A stretch of 64,000 bases of DNA from Streptomyces malaysiense (GCF_000980885.2 NZ_LBDA02000003.1:1-64000); one strand, 5' to 3'; shown: positions 37,157 through 46,195, numbered from the stretch's first letter. Numbers and translations: made by a program. The notes: generated from the letters alone by a model not told the origin.

Positions 37157-37507
37157 TCAGGGGGCGGGCGCGGTGACCTGTTCCACGACGCTGGTGCCGG
37201 AGCCGGGTCCCGACTCCCATTCCCAGGTCTCCTCCAGGCGCACCCGGCCGTCGGGCAGCGCCACGACCGTGGACACGCAGTGGCCGCAGGCGGTGCTGCC
37301 GTCGGTGCGCAGCTGCACGTACCGGAAGTCGAGGCGGTCGCCCGCGCGGGTGCCGACCAGATGGCCGCGGACGATGTCGCCGCCCCGGTACTCGGCCCAG
37401 ATCGCGCCGTCCCGCTCGTGGTAGGCGAAGCGGGTCCGGGTACCGACCTGACCCGCGGACTGGTCGGCGACGGGGGCGAGGACGAGTCCGTCCAGCGACG
37501 GGGCCAT
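37157..37507 (-). CDS. Small beta-rich protein often labelled N-acetylglutamate synthase
   Basis: 116 aa. It matches a widespread small family recognised by repeated strand motifs (RFAYHERDGAIWAEYRGGDIVRG in two parts: RFAYHERDGAIWAEY and RGGDIVRG; then RLDFRYVQLRTDG, LPDGRVRLEETWEWESG, GTSVVEQV). It is often annotated as an N-acetylglutamate synthase, but there is no GNAT-fold motif and I regard that name as unsupported. A lipocalin-like or scavenging fold is more likely. ATG at 37507 has AAGGGAG upstream. It is divergent from the thiamine operon. Confidence 0.75.
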   Translation of the reverse strand: MAPSLDGLVLAPVADQSAGQVGTRTRFAYHERDGAIWAEYRGGDIVRGHLVGTRAGDRLDFRYVQLRTDGSTACGHCVSTVVALPDGRVRLEETWEWESGPGSGTSVVEQVTAPAP

Positions 37508-37545
37508 GACCAAGGGCTCCCTTACGGGTGAGGAGTCGGGCGGGC

Positions 37546-37551
37546 TAGGGT
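37546..37551 (+). promoter_or_regulatory. -10 hexamer TAGGGT of the thiO operon
   Basis: TAGGGT lies about 15 bases before the first base of the TPP riboswitch; TTACGG (37522-37527) 18 bases further up is a weak -35 match. It places the transcription start near 37558, just ahead of the aptamer. Confidence 0.5.
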
Positions 37552-37564
37552 GGCCACCGTACAA

Positions 37565-37660
37565 GCACTCGCGGGAGCCCGGACGCACCGGGCTGAGAGG
37601 GAGGCTGGCGGCCTCCGACCGTACGAACCTGATCCGGGTCATGCCGGCGAAGGGAGGGGC
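37565..37660 (+). ncRNA. TPP (THI-box) riboswitch upstream of thiO
   Basis: The THI element is unmistakable: the first arm carries GGGCTGAGAGG (37590-37600), and the pyrophosphate-binding half reads GAACCTGATCCGGGTCATG (37625-37643) followed by CCGGCGAAGGGA. Its 3' end runs directly into AGGGAGGGG (37651-37659), the ribosome site of thiO, so TPP binding would hide that site and block translation of thiO-thiS-thiG. No terminator hairpin is seen between aptamer and gene, which supports translational control. Confidence 0.93.
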
Positions 37661-37669
37661 TGGACGCCC

Positions 37670-38938
37670 ATGCCGTCACGTACGTCCGATACGTCACACA
37701 TGTCATCCACGCCGGGCACACCGAGCGCTCCGGGTACCGCGAGCACCTCGGGTGTTCCAGGTGGTCCGGGCATGTCGAACACACCCGACGTCCTCGTGGT
37801 CGGGGGCGGGATCATCGGTCTGGTCACGGCCTGGCGCGCGGCGCGCCGCGGGCTCGCGACGGCCCTGGTGGACCCGGCTCCGGGCGGCGGTGCCGCGCAG
37901 GTCGCGGCCGGGATGCTGGCCGCGGTCACCGAACTGCACTACGGCGAGGAGACGCTGCTCGCCCTGAACCTGGAGTCGGCGCGCCGCTACCCCGGCTTCG
38001 TGGCCGAGCTGACCGAGGCGAGCGGCCGGGACCTCGGCTACCGGCGGTGCGGCACGCTCGCGGTCGCGTTGGACGCCGACGACCGGGCCCACCTGCGCGA
38101 ACTGCACGCCCTCCAGCAGCGCTGCGGCCTCGACGCGCAGTGGCTGCCGGGGCGGGAGTGCCGCCGCCTGGAGCCGATGCTGGCGCCCGGGGTGCGCGGC
38201 GGGCTGCGGGTCGACGGCGACCACCAGATCGATCCGCGCCGGCTGGCCGCGGCGCTGGTCACCGCGTGCGAGCGGGCCGGGGTGGTGTTCCACCGGGTGC
38301 GGGCCGAGCGGCTGGACGTCGTACGGGACCGGGCCGTCGGGGTCACCGCGGCGGACGGCACGGCGCTCACCGCCGGGCAGGTGGTGCTCGCGGGCGGCAG
38401 CCTCAGCGGGCGGCTCGCGGGGGTGCCCCGGGAGGTGGTGCCGCCGGTGCGGCCGGTGAAGGGGCAGGTGCTGCGGCTGGCGGTGCCGGAGCGCCACGCG
38501 CCGTTCCTCAGCCGGACGGTGCGGGCGGTGGTCCGGGGCGGGCAGGTGTACCTGGTGCCCCGCGAGAACGGCGAGCTGGTCGTCGGCGCCACCAGCGAGG
38601 AACTGGGCTGGGACACGACGGTCACCGCGGGCGGGGTGTACGAGCTGCTGCGCGACGCGCACGAACTGGTGCCGGGCATCACCGAGCTGCCGCTCACCGA
38701 GACCCGGGCCGGGCTGCGGCCCGGGTCCCCCGACAACGCGCCGCTGCTCGGGCCGTCCGGGCTCGACGGGCTGCTGCTGGCGACCGGGCACCATCGCAAC
38801 GGGGTGCTGCTCACGCCGGTCACCGGGGATGTGATGGGGCAGCTGCTGGCCGGTGGCCCGCTGCCCGAGGAAGCCCGTCCGTTCACGCCGGGGCGCTTCG
38901 GCGCGCCGCGCACACAGCAACTGGAGCAGACCGCATGA
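37670..38938 (+). CDS. thiO: Glycine oxidase ThiO
   Basis: 422 aa FAD-dependent amine oxidase that makes dehydroglycine for thiazole synthesis. The FAD motif VLVVGGGIIGLVTAWRAARRG begins near residue 41 (VLVVGGGIIGLVTAW). PAPGGGAAQVAAGMLA, YLVPRENGELVVGATSEE and GHHRNGVLLTPVTG are family hallmarks. The start is uncertain: ATG at 37670 is about 11 bases after the riboswitch-embedded ribosome site but adds a 34-residue low-complexity Pro/Gly/Ser/Thr segment. ATG at 37772 gives 388 residues, the usual size. It overlaps thiS by 4 bases. Confidence 0.92.
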   Translation: MPSRTSDTSHMSSTPGTPSAPGTASTSGVPGGPGMSNTPDVLVVGGGIIGLVTAWRAARRGLATALVDPAPGGGAAQVAAGMLAAVTELHYGEETLLALNLESARRYPGFVAELTEASGRDLGYRRCGTLAVALDADDRAHLRELHALQQRCGLDAQWLPGRECRRLEPMLAPGVRGGLRVDGDHQIDPRRLAAALVTACERAGVVFHRVRAERLDVVRDRAVGVTAADGTALTAGQVVLAGGSLSGRLAGVPREVVPPVRPVKGQVLRLAVPERHAPFLSRTVRAVVRGGQVYLVPRENGELVVGATSEELGWDTTVTAGGVYELLRDAHELVPGITELPLTETRAGLRPGSPDNAPLLGPSGLDGLLLATGHHRNGVLLTPVTGDVMGQLLAGGPLPEEARPFTPGRFGAPRTQQLEQTA

Positions 38939-39156
38939 GCGCCGTGCCGTCCACCATCACCGTCTCCGTCAACGGGCAGCGCCGCGAGATCGCGCCGGGG
39001 ACCGCGCTCGACGCCGTCGTACGGTCCCTCGTGGGGGCCCCCGCCGGGGTGGCGGCGGCCGTCAACGAGACGGTCGTGCCGCGGACCCGCTGGGCCGGGA
39101 CCGCGCTCGCCGAGGGCGACCGGGTCGAGGTGCTCACCGCGGTGCAGGGGGGCTGA
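38935..39156 (+). CDS. thiS: ThiS, sulfur carrier protein
   Basis: 73 aa ubiquitin-fold protein whose C-terminal Gly-Gly is thiocarboxylated to deliver sulfur to ThiG. The characteristic start ITVSVNGQRREI and end EVLTAVQGG are present. It is coupled to thiO by ATGA (38935-38938) and followed by thiG after 3 bases. Confidence 0.95.
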   Translation: MSAVPSTITVSVNGQRREIAPGTALDAVVRSLVGAPAGVAAAVNETVVPRTRWAGTALAEGDRVEVLTAVQGG

Positions 39157-39954
<798 letters not shown>

Positions 39955-39964
39955 TCCCGCGCCC

Positions 39965-39981
39965 CCGCCGCGCTGCGGCGG
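39965..39981 (+). terminator. Small hairpin after thiG
   Basis: CCGCCGC and GCGGCGG pair around GCT, starting 10 bases past the thiG stop. The stem is only 7 bp and no T-run follows, so termination is possible but weak. Confidence 0.4.
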
Positions 39982-40114
39982 CCCGTCCGTCGCCGGGGTC
40001 GCCCCCGGCGGAACATCGCGGCCCCGCGTGGGAAGCGTCACAGGTCCGCTGCAGTGCGCGGGCGGGGGCGGGCGCGGGGACGGTGATGTCCGCGGGGACT
40101 CGTAGACTCGGCGT

Positions 40115-42025
40115 GTGGACATGACCCTTCAGGACGCCCTCGTCGGGCACGTGATCGACGGCCGGTATCGCGTGGACGCGCGGATCGCGGCCGGCGGTAT
40201 GGCGACGGTGTACCGGGCGCTGGACATGCGCCTGGACCGGGTGCTCGCGCTGAAGGTGATGCATCCCGCGCTGGCGGCCGACGGCGCCTTCGTGGAGCGG
40301 TTCATCCGCGAGGCGAAGTCCGCGGCCCGGCTCGACCACCCGAACGTGGTGCAGGTCTTCGACCAGGGCACCGACGGCTCGTACGTGTACATGGCGATGG
40401 AGTACGTCGCCGGGTGCACTCTCCGTGACGTGCTGCGCGAGCGCGGGGCGCTGCGCCCGCGCGCCGCCCTGGACATCCTGGAGCCGGTGCTCGCCGCGCT
40501 CGGCGCCGCGCACCGGGCCGGTTTCGTGCACCGGGACATGAAGCCCGAGAACGTGCTGATAGGCGACGACGGGCGGGTCAAGGTCGCCGACTTCGGACTG
40601 GTCCGCTCCGTGGACACCGTGACCAGTACGACCGGCTCCGTGCTCGGCACCGTCGCCTACCTCGCCCCCGAGCAGATCGACCAGGGCACCGCCGACCCCC
40701 GGGTCGACGTGTACGCCTGCGGTGTCGTCCTCTACGAGATGCTGACCGGCGCCAAGCCGCACTCCGGGGACTCCCCCGCGCAGGTGCTCTACCGGCACAT
40801 CAACGAGGACGTGCCGCCGCCCTCCGCGCTGGTCCCGGGGCTGGCCCCGCAGCTGGACGAGCTGGTCGCGTCGGCCACCGCCCGCGACCCCGAGGTGCGC
40901 CCGTACGACGCGGTCGCGCTGCTCGCCGAGGCCCGTGCGGCCCGTGCCGCGCTGGCCGAGGAGCAGCTGGACGCCGTACCGCCGGGGGCGAGGACGGTGG
41001 AGCACGAGAACGCGGAGAACCGTACGAGCGTGATCCCGCGCGCGCTCACCGTGCCCCGGCCGCTGCCGGTCGACGAGGACGGCGACGGCGTCAGCCGCAC
41101 CACCCGCTTCACGGCCGCGCCCGTGCCGCCCCCGCGCCGGTCCCGGCGGCTCGTGCTCACCGTCGCCGTCGCCGTGCTCCTGCTGCTCGGCGCCGGCACC
41201 GGGGTCTGGTACATCAACTCCGGCCAGTTCACCAAGGTCCCGCCGCTCTTGACGAAGACCGAGGCGCAGGCGCGGGACCGGCTCAAGGACGCCGGGCTGC
41301 ACGTCGGGAAGGTGCGGCGGGCCTACGACGACACCGTCGAGCGCGGCGCCGTGATCAGCACCGACCCGGCGCCAGGAGCCCGGATCCGGGACCATGACGC
41401 GGTGGCGCTGACCGTCTCGCTCGGCCCGGAGACGGTCAAGGTGCCGGACCTGTCCGGCCTCCCGCTCGCGAAGGCGCGGCAGAAGCTCAAGGCGGCCGGT
41501 CTGGAGCCGGGCATGGTCACCCGGGAGTTCAGCGACGACGTCGACCGGGGCGCGGTGGTCTCCACGTCCCCCGCGTCGGGGACCGAGCGGCACGCGGGTT
41601 CGGCGATCGCGCTGACTGTCAGCAAGGGCAGCCCGATCGACGTGCCGGACGTGACCGGGGACGACCCGGCCGACGCGCGGCAGGAGCTGACGAGCGCCGG
41701 GCTCAAGGTGCGGATCGCGAGCGAGCAGGTCAACTCCGGGTTCGACAAGGGCAAGGTGGCCCGGCAGAGCCCCGGCGACGGCAAGCAGGCCGCCGCCGGC
41801 GACACGGTGACGCTCACCCTGTCCAAGGGCCCGCAGATGATCGAGGTCCCGGACGTGACCGGCGACAGCGTGGACGACGCCCACCAGGCGCTGGAGGACG
41901 CCGGGTTCAAGGTCAGCGAGGACCGCGGCCTCCTCGGGCTGTTCGGCGACACCGTGCGCAAGCAGTCCGTCGAGGGCGGCAGGACCGCGCCCAAGGGGTC
42001 CACGATCACGATCACCATCCGCTGA
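40115..42025 (+). CDS. PASTA-domain Ser/Thr protein kinase (PknB-like)
   Basis: 636 aa membrane kinase that senses cell-wall fragments. The Hanks-type kinase domain (about 15-275) is complete: ATP lysine in ALKVM (Lys47), HRDMKPENVL (Asp141), ADFGLV (159-161). A Pro/Arg-rich juxtamembrane segment and one helix (about 345-366, VLTVAVAVLLLLGAGTGVWYI) precede four extracellular PASTA repeats (VPPLLTKTEAQARDRLK, VPDLSGLPLAKARQKLK, VPDVTGDDPADARQEL, VPDVTGDSVDDAHQAL). GTG at 40115 lies 6 bases after TAGACT (40103-40108) and has no ribosome site, so it is probably leaderless. Likely targets in the window include cell-division proteins and the Rv2175c-type protein, by analogy only. Confidence 0.95.
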   Translation: MDMTLQDALVGHVIDGRYRVDARIAAGGMATVYRALDMRLDRVLALKVMHPALAADGAFVERFIREAKSAARLDHPNVVQVFDQGTDGSYVYMAMEYVAGCTLRDVLRERGALRPRAALDILEPVLAALGAAHRAGFVHRDMKPENVLIGDDGRVKVADFGLVRSVDTVTSTTGSVLGTVAYLAPEQIDQGTADPRVDVYACGVVLYEMLTGAKPHSGDSPAQVLYRHINEDVPPPSALVPGLAPQLDELVASATARDPEVRPYDAVALLAEARAARAALAEEQLDAVPPGARTVEHENAENRTSVIPRALTVPRPLPVDEDGDGVSRTTRFTAAPVPPPRRSRRLVLTVAVAVLLLLGAGTGVWYINSGQFTKVPPLLTKTEAQARDRLKDAGLHVGKVRRAYDDTVERGAVISTDPAPGARIRDHDAVALTVSLGPETVKVPDLSGLPLAKARQKLKAAGLEPGMVTREFSDDVDRGAVVSTSPASGTERHAGSAIALTVSKGSPIDVPDVTGDDPADARQELTSAGLKVRIASEQVNSGFDKGKVARQSPGDGKQAAAGDTVTLTLSKGPQMIEVPDVTGDSVDDAHQALEDAGFKVSEDRGLLGLFGDTVRKQSVEGGRTAPKGSTITITIR

Positions 42026-42125
42026 GCCCGGCGTTCCCGGCACCCGGCCGGTCCGGTGCGGCCGGTGACCGGGTTCACCCCCGGCGCCGGTCCGGGCGGC
42101 TTCCCGGACATGACACCCTGGACAG

Positions 42126-43016
42126 GTGAGTTCCGTTTCCCCGCCCCTCCCCCGGTCCCTGTCGCGCAATCCCGTCGGCGGCCATGTCCCGGTGGCCGGC
42201 GGTCTGCACTCCGTGGGGCTGTCGTACGCCCATGAGCTGAAGGCGGAGACCGTCCAGGTCTTCGTGGCCAACCCGCGCGGCTGGGCCACCCCGGCCGGGA
42301 ACCCGAAGCAGGACGAGGCGTTCCGCGCGGCCTGCGCCGAGGAGTCGATCCCGGCGTACGTCCACGCCCCCTACCTGATCAACTTCGGCTCGCACACCGA
42401 GGCGACCGTGGAGAAGTCGGTGGAGTCGCTGCGGCACTCGCTGCGGCGCGGCCGGGAGATCGGCGCGCTGGGCGTGGTGGTGCACACCGGCAGCGCGACC
42501 GGCGGACGGGCCCGTGAGGTGGCCCTGAAGCAGGTGCGGGAGCACATGCTGCCGCTGCTGGACGAGCTGACCCACGACGACGATCCGTTCCTGCTGCTGG
42601 AGTCCACCGCGGGTCAGGGCGCCTCGCTGTGCTCGCGGACCTGGGACTTCGGGCCGTACTTCGAGGCGCTGGACGCCCACCCCAGGCTGGGTGTGTGCCT
42701 GGACACCTGCCACATCTTCGCCGCCGGGCACGATCTGACCGGCCCGGCCGGCATGCGCGGCACGCTCGACCTGCTGGTGGAGACCGTCGGCGAGGGGCGG
42801 CTGAAGCTGATCCACGCCAACGACTCCAAGGACGTGGTCGGCGCGCACAAGGACCGGCACGAGAACATCGGCTCCGGCCATATCGGCGAGGAACCCTTCC
42901 GCGCCCTGATGAACCACCCGGCGACCGCAGGGGTCCCGCTGGTGATCGAGACCCCCGGCGGCAAGGAGGGCCACGCGGCCGACGTGGCCCGGCTCAAGCG
43001 CCTCAGGGACGGCTGA
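42126..43016 (+). CDS. nfo: Endonuclease IV-type AP endonuclease
   Basis: 296 aa TIM-barrel DNA-repair enzyme that cuts at abasic sites using a three-zinc centre. The metal-binding motifs appear in order: VHAPYLINFGS, VVHTGSATGG, LLLESTAGQG, GVCLDTCHIFAAGHDL, LIHANDSKDVVGAHKDRHENIGSGHIG (LIHANDSKDVVGAHKD and RHENIGSGHIG) and VIETPGG. The length is normal. GTG at 42126 is the only start close to the conserved N-terminus VGGHVPVAGGL. It is convergent with the molybdopterin oxidoreductase gene, with a 12-base gap. Confidence 0.94.
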   Translation: MSSVSPPLPRSLSRNPVGGHVPVAGGLHSVGLSYAHELKAETVQVFVANPRGWATPAGNPKQDEAFRAACAEESIPAYVHAPYLINFGSHTEATVEKSVESLRHSLRRGREIGALGVVVHTGSATGGRAREVALKQVREHMLPLLDELTHDDDPFLLLESTAGQGASLCSRTWDFGPYFEALDAHPRLGVCLDTCHIFAAGHDLTGPAGMRGTLDLLVETVGEGRLKLIHANDSKDVVGAHKDRHENIGSGHIGEEPFRALMNHPATAGVPLVIETPGGKEGHAADVARLKRLRDG

Positions 43017-43028
43017 CCGGCCGCGGTC

Positions 43029-43661
43029 TCACAGCTCCGGGCCCTCGCCCGGCTCCTCCTGGTAGGAGTAGCGCTGCTCCTTCCAGGGATCACCCACGTT
43101 GTGGTACCCGCGCTCCTCCCAGAACCCGCGCCGGTCGGCCGTCATGTACTCGATGCCCCGCACCCACTTGGGTCCCTTCCAGGCGTACAGGTGGGGCACC
43201 ATCAGGCGGACCGGGAAGCCGTGCTCGGCGGTGAGGAGCTCGCCGTCCTTGTGGGTGGCGAAGAGGGCGCGGTCGGAGAGGAAGTCCGCGAGCCGCAGGT
43301 TGGAACTGAACCCGTACTCCGCCCAGACCATCACATGGGTGACGTCCGGGGCCGGCGGGGCCAGGTCCACGATCGTGGCGGCCGGGACCCCGCCCCACTC
43401 CGCGCCGAGCATGCTGAACTTGGTCACGCAGTGCAGGTCGGCCACCACGGTGGCGTACGGCAGGGCCGTGAACTCCTCGTGGTTCCAGCAGTGCTTGTCG
43501 CCGTCGGCGGTGGCGCCGAAGACCCGGAAGTCCCAGCGCTCGGGCCGGAACTTGGGGACGGGTCCGTAGTGCGTGACGGGCCAGCCGCGCTGGAGTCGCT
43601 GCCCCGGCGGAAGCTCGGACCCTGCCGCTGCTCCAGACTCTCGCTCCACCGGATGACCCAT
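43029..43661 (-). CDS. Molybdopterin-dependent oxidoreductase (YuiH-like)
   Basis: 210 aa single-domain protein of the sulfite-oxidase Moco-binding superfamily. The molybdenum Cys ligand lies in DLHCVTKFSMLGAEWGGV, and the Moco pocket is further marked by FPVRLMVPHLYAWKGPKWV and GYHNVGDPW. No signal peptide or partner heme subunit is visible, so it is probably cytosolic; the substrate is unknown. ATG at 43661 has AGGATGG about 5 bases upstream; a longer frame starting at 43727 would add residues with no family match. Confidence 0.9.
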   Translation of the reverse strand: MGHPVERESGAAAGSELPPGQRLQRGWPVTHYGPVPKFRPERWDFRVFGATADGDKHCWNHEEFTALPYATVVADLHCVTKFSMLGAEWGGVPAATIVDLAPPAPDVTHVMVWAEYGFSSNLRLADFLSDRALFATHKDGELLTAEHGFPVRLMVPHLYAWKGPKWVRGIEYMTADRRGFWEERGYHNVGDPWKEQRYSYQEEPGEGPEL

Positions 43662-43739
43662 GTAACCATCCTGACAGACCTCGGGCAGTGCCCTTGACCA
43701 CCCCTCTCCGAAACGGGCAAATACCACTAAATCCCGTCA

Positions 43740-43762
43740 CACTTACTAAGTCAGCACTTACT
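43740..43762 (+). repeat. Direct repeat CACTTACT upstream of bacterioferritin
   Basis: CACTTACT occurs at 43740-43747 and 43755-43762, with a 15-base period, in the 189-base gap before bfr. Helical-phase direct repeats of this kind often bind activators or repressors. The expected iron-box palindrome is not present here. No -35/-10 pair stands out. Confidence 0.45.
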
Positions 43763-43850
43763 GGACGATCTTCGCGTCCGATGCAATCATGCGGCCCACA
43801 CCTCCCCCGATATCCGTGCGGGAGACATCCGTGTGGAAGGAGCCGCTGCG

Positions 43851-44360
43851 ATGCAGGGCGACCCCGACGTCATCGAACTGCTCAACGAACAGTTGACCGC
43901 CGAGCTGACGGCGATCAACCAGTACTTCCTGCACTCCAAGATCCAGGACCACCGGGGGTGGTCCAAGCTCGCGGAATACACCCGGCGCGAGTCGTTCGAC
44001 GAGATGCGGCACGCGGAGATCCTGACCGACCGCATCCTGCTGCTCGACGGGCTGCCGAACTACCAGCGGCTCTCCCACATCGAGGTGGGGCAGACGGTGA
44101 CCGAGATGTTCCGGGCCGACCGGCAGATCGAGGTCGAGGCGATCGACCGGCTGCGCCGGGGCGTGCAGATCATGCGCGACAAGGACGACATCACGTCCGC
44201 GAACATCTTCGAGGCGATCCTGGCCGACGAGGAACACCACATCGACTACCTGGACACCCAGCTGGAACTGGTCGACAAGCTGGGCGAGGCGCTGTACATC
44301 TCGACGCTGGTCGAGCAGAGCCAGCCGGACCCCTCGGGGCCGGGCACCGGCAGCTTCTAG
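43851..44360 (+). CDS. bfr: Bacterioferritin
   Basis: 169 aa iron-storage ferritin with 24 subunits and bound heme. Ferroxidase ligands are intact: Glu18, Glu51, His54, Glu94, Glu127 and His130; the heme ligand Met52 is present in DEMRHAE. ATG at 43851 has AAGGAG 8 bases upstream and gives the conserved start MQGDPDVIELLNE. It faces the bacterioferritin-associated ferredoxin gene, whose stop is only 9 bases away, so the pair is convergent. Confidence 0.97.
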   Translation: MQGDPDVIELLNEQLTAELTAINQYFLHSKIQDHRGWSKLAEYTRRESFDEMRHAEILTDRILLLDGLPNYQRLSHIEVGQTVTEMFRADRQIEVEAIDRLRRGVQIMRDKDDITSANIFEAILADEEHHIDYLDTQLELVDKLGEALYISTLVEQSQPDPSGPGTGSF

Positions 44361-44369
44361 GGCGGAGCC

Positions 44370-44597
44370 TCAGGCGGCGTCGTCCAGCCGGTCGAGCGTC
44401 GCCGGGGCGCGCCGTTCGATCAGCTCGCGGCGGGGGCAGGCGTCCCGGCCGAGCAGGGCCTGGATGCGCCGTACGCAGCGGCCGCAGTCGGTGCCGGCCT
44501 TGCAGGCGGAGGCGATGTGGCGCGGGGTGGAGGCGCCGTCGTCCGCGTGCTGCCGGACCTGCGCCTCGGTGATGCCGAAGCAACTGCACACGTACAC
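44370..44597 (-). CDS. bfd: Bacterioferritin-associated ferredoxin
   Basis: 75 aa [2Fe-2S] protein that reduces the heme of bacterioferritin to release stored iron. The Cys ligands fit the BFD fold: CSC (Cys4, Cys6) and CGRC (Cys38, Cys41). GTG at 44597 has GGGAGGTGAG about 8 bases upstream. A DtxR/DmdR-type iron box lies 52 bases upstream, so this gene should be switched on when iron is scarce while bfr is not obviously under the same site. Confidence 0.95.
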   Translation of the reverse strand: MYVCSCFGITEAQVRQHADDGASTPRHIASACKAGTDCGRCVRRIQALLGRDACPRRELIERRAPATLDRLDDAA

Positions 44598-44648
44598 CCG
44601 GACTCACCTCCCGACGGGATCGCCGTATCTCTGCCACCCCGTTCCCGG

Positions 44649-44667
44649 TGAGGCAAACCTAACCTTA
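44649..44667 (-). promoter_or_regulatory. Iron box upstream of bfd (DmdR1/DtxR type)
   Basis: The minus-strand 19-mer TAAGGTTAGGTTTGCCTCA matches the actinobacterial iron box TTAGGTTAGGCTAACCTAA at 14 of 19 positions, with the first half almost perfect. It lies between the bfd start and the divergent-free end of the DAHP synthase gene, as expected for iron-dependent repression of bfd. Confidence 0.75.
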
Positions 44668-44696
44668 CCCGTCGCTTCGCGACCGCAAAAGAGCGA

Positions 44697-44726
44697 GGGG
44701 CGCGGATTCCATGTGATCCGCGCCCC
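44697..44726 (-). terminator. Terminator of the DAHP synthase gene
   Basis: GGGGCGCGGAT (44697-44707) pairs with ATCCGCGCCCC (44716-44726) around 8 bases. On the minus strand it is followed by TCTTTTG (complement of 44684-44693), a T-rich tail. It is 25 bases past the aro gene stop. Confidence 0.8.
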
Positions 44727-44751
44727 AGCACGCCCTCGGTGAAGGGATCGC

Positions 44752-46098
44752 CTACTGGTCCCGGTACATCTCCGCGACCAGGAAGGCCAGGTCGAGGGAC
44801 TGGCTGCGGTTGAGCCGCGGGTCGCAGGCCGTCTCGTAGCGCTGGTGCAGGTCGTCCACGAAGATCTCGTCGCCGCCGCCCACGCACTCGGTGACGTCGT
44901 CGCCGGTCAGCTCCACATGGATGCCACCCGGGTGGGTGCCGAGGCCCTTGTGCACCTCGAAGAAGCCCTTGACCTCGTCGAGCACGTCGTCGAAGCGGCG
45001 GGTCTTGTGCCCGGAGGCCGCCTCGAAGGTGTTGCCGTGCATCGGGTCGGTCACCCAGGCCACCGTGGCGCCGGACGCCGTGACCTTCTCGACCAGCTCG
45101 GGCAGCCGGTCGCGGATCTTGTCGGCGCCCATCCGGACGATGAAGGTCAGCCGGCCCGGCTCCCGCTCGGGGTCGAGGCGGTCGATGTACTTCAGCGCCT
45201 CCTCGGCCGTGGTGCTCGGGCCGAGCTTGATGCCGATCGGGTTGCTGATCCGCGAGGCGAACTCGATGTGCGCGTGGTCCAGCTGGCGGGTGCGCTCACC
45301 GATCCACACCATGTGCCCGGAGACGTCGTACAGCTTGCCGGTGCGGGAGTCGACCCGGGTCAGGGCGGACTCGTAGTCCAGCAGCAGCGCCTCGTGCGAG
45401 GCGAAGAACTCGACGGTCTTGAACTCCTCCGGGTCGGTGCCGCAGGCCCGCATGAAGTTCAGCGCGTTGTCGATCTCCCGGGCCAGCTGCTCGTAGCGCT
45501 GGCCGGAGGGGGAGGTCTTCACGAAGTCCTGGTTCCAGGCGTGCACCTGGCGCAGGTCGGCGTACCCGCCGGTGGTGAAGGCGCGCACCAGGTTCAGCGT
45601 GGACGCCGAGGCGTGGTACATCCGCTTCAGCCGCTCGGGGTCCGGGACACGGGCGGCCTCGGTGAAGCCGAAGCCGTTGACGGAGTCGCCCCGGTAGGTG
45701 GGCAGCGTCACCCCGTCGCGGGTCTCGGTCGGCTTGGAGCGCGGCTTGGAGTACTGCCCGGCGATGCGGCCGACCTTCACCACGGGCACGGAGGCCGCGT
45801 AGGTGAGGACGGCGCCCATCTGGAGCAGGGTCTTGAGCTTCTGCCGGATCTGGTCGGCGGACACCGCGTCGAACGCCTCGGCGCAGTCGCCGCCCTGGAG
45901 GAGGAACGCCTCTCCCTTGGCGACGGCCGCCATCCGGGCGCGCAGCTGGTCGCACTCGCCCGCGAAGACGAGCGGCGGATACGACTCGAGGTCCGCGATC
46001 ACTGCGCGCAGAGCCTCGGTGTCGGGGTACTCGGGCTGCTGCGCCGCGGGCAGGTCTCGCCAGGTGTTGCCAGCGCTCGCGCTGGTCTTAGCGTTCAC
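44752..46098 (-). CDS. Type II DAHP synthase
   Basis: 448 aa plant-type (class II) 3-deoxy-7-phosphoheptulonate synthase, the first step of the shikimate pathway, joining PEP and erythrose 4-phosphate. Conserved segments: LQGGDCAEAF, MGAVLTYAASVPVVKVGRIAGQ, RGDSVNGF, EFFASHEALLLDYE, WIGERTRQLDHAHIEF, NPIGIKLGP, VTDPMHGNTFEA and THPGGIHVELTGDDVTEC. GTG at 46098 has GAGG 5 bases upstream; GTG at 46104 is also possible. It is divergent from the Trp-attenuated trpE gene, so aromatic precursor supply and Trp branch start from one intergenic region. Confidence 0.96.
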   Translation of the reverse strand: MNAKTSASAGNTWRDLPAAQQPEYPDTEALRAVIADLESYPPLVFAGECDQLRARMAAVAKGEAFLLQGGDCAEAFDAVSADQIRQKLKTLLQMGAVLTYAASVPVVKVGRIAGQYSKPRSKPTETRDGVTLPTYRGDSVNGFGFTEAARVPDPERLKRMYHASASTLNLVRAFTTGGYADLRQVHAWNQDFVKTSPSGQRYEQLAREIDNALNFMRACGTDPEEFKTVEFFASHEALLLDYESALTRVDSRTGKLYDVSGHMVWIGERTRQLDHAHIEFASRISNPIGIKLGPSTTAEEALKYIDRLDPEREPGRLTFIVRMGADKIRDRLPELVEKVTASGATVAWVTDPMHGNTFEAASGHKTRRFDDVLDEVKGFFEVHKGLGTHPGGIHVELTGDDVTECVGGGDEIFVDDLHQRYETACDPRLNRSQSLDLAFLVAEMYRDQ

Positions 46099-46195
46099 GG
46101 TCACCTCGTACACATTACGGGGTCGTGTCCCGTGTTCCACGAGTCGCCCGGAAAATGAGACGCGACGACTGATTCGTGGACCGGCCGGGGTGGGG

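Noticed and set aside
37157..37507. N-acetylglutamate synthase function for the 116-residue protein
   Set aside because: No GNAT or amino-acid kinase motif is present; the label appears to be an inherited database name for this small family.
40010..40039. Second GGAAC...CGTC pair, before the PASTA kinase gene
   Set aside because: The spacing is 20 bases, too long for the sigma-E pattern, and a better -10 sits right before the kinase start.
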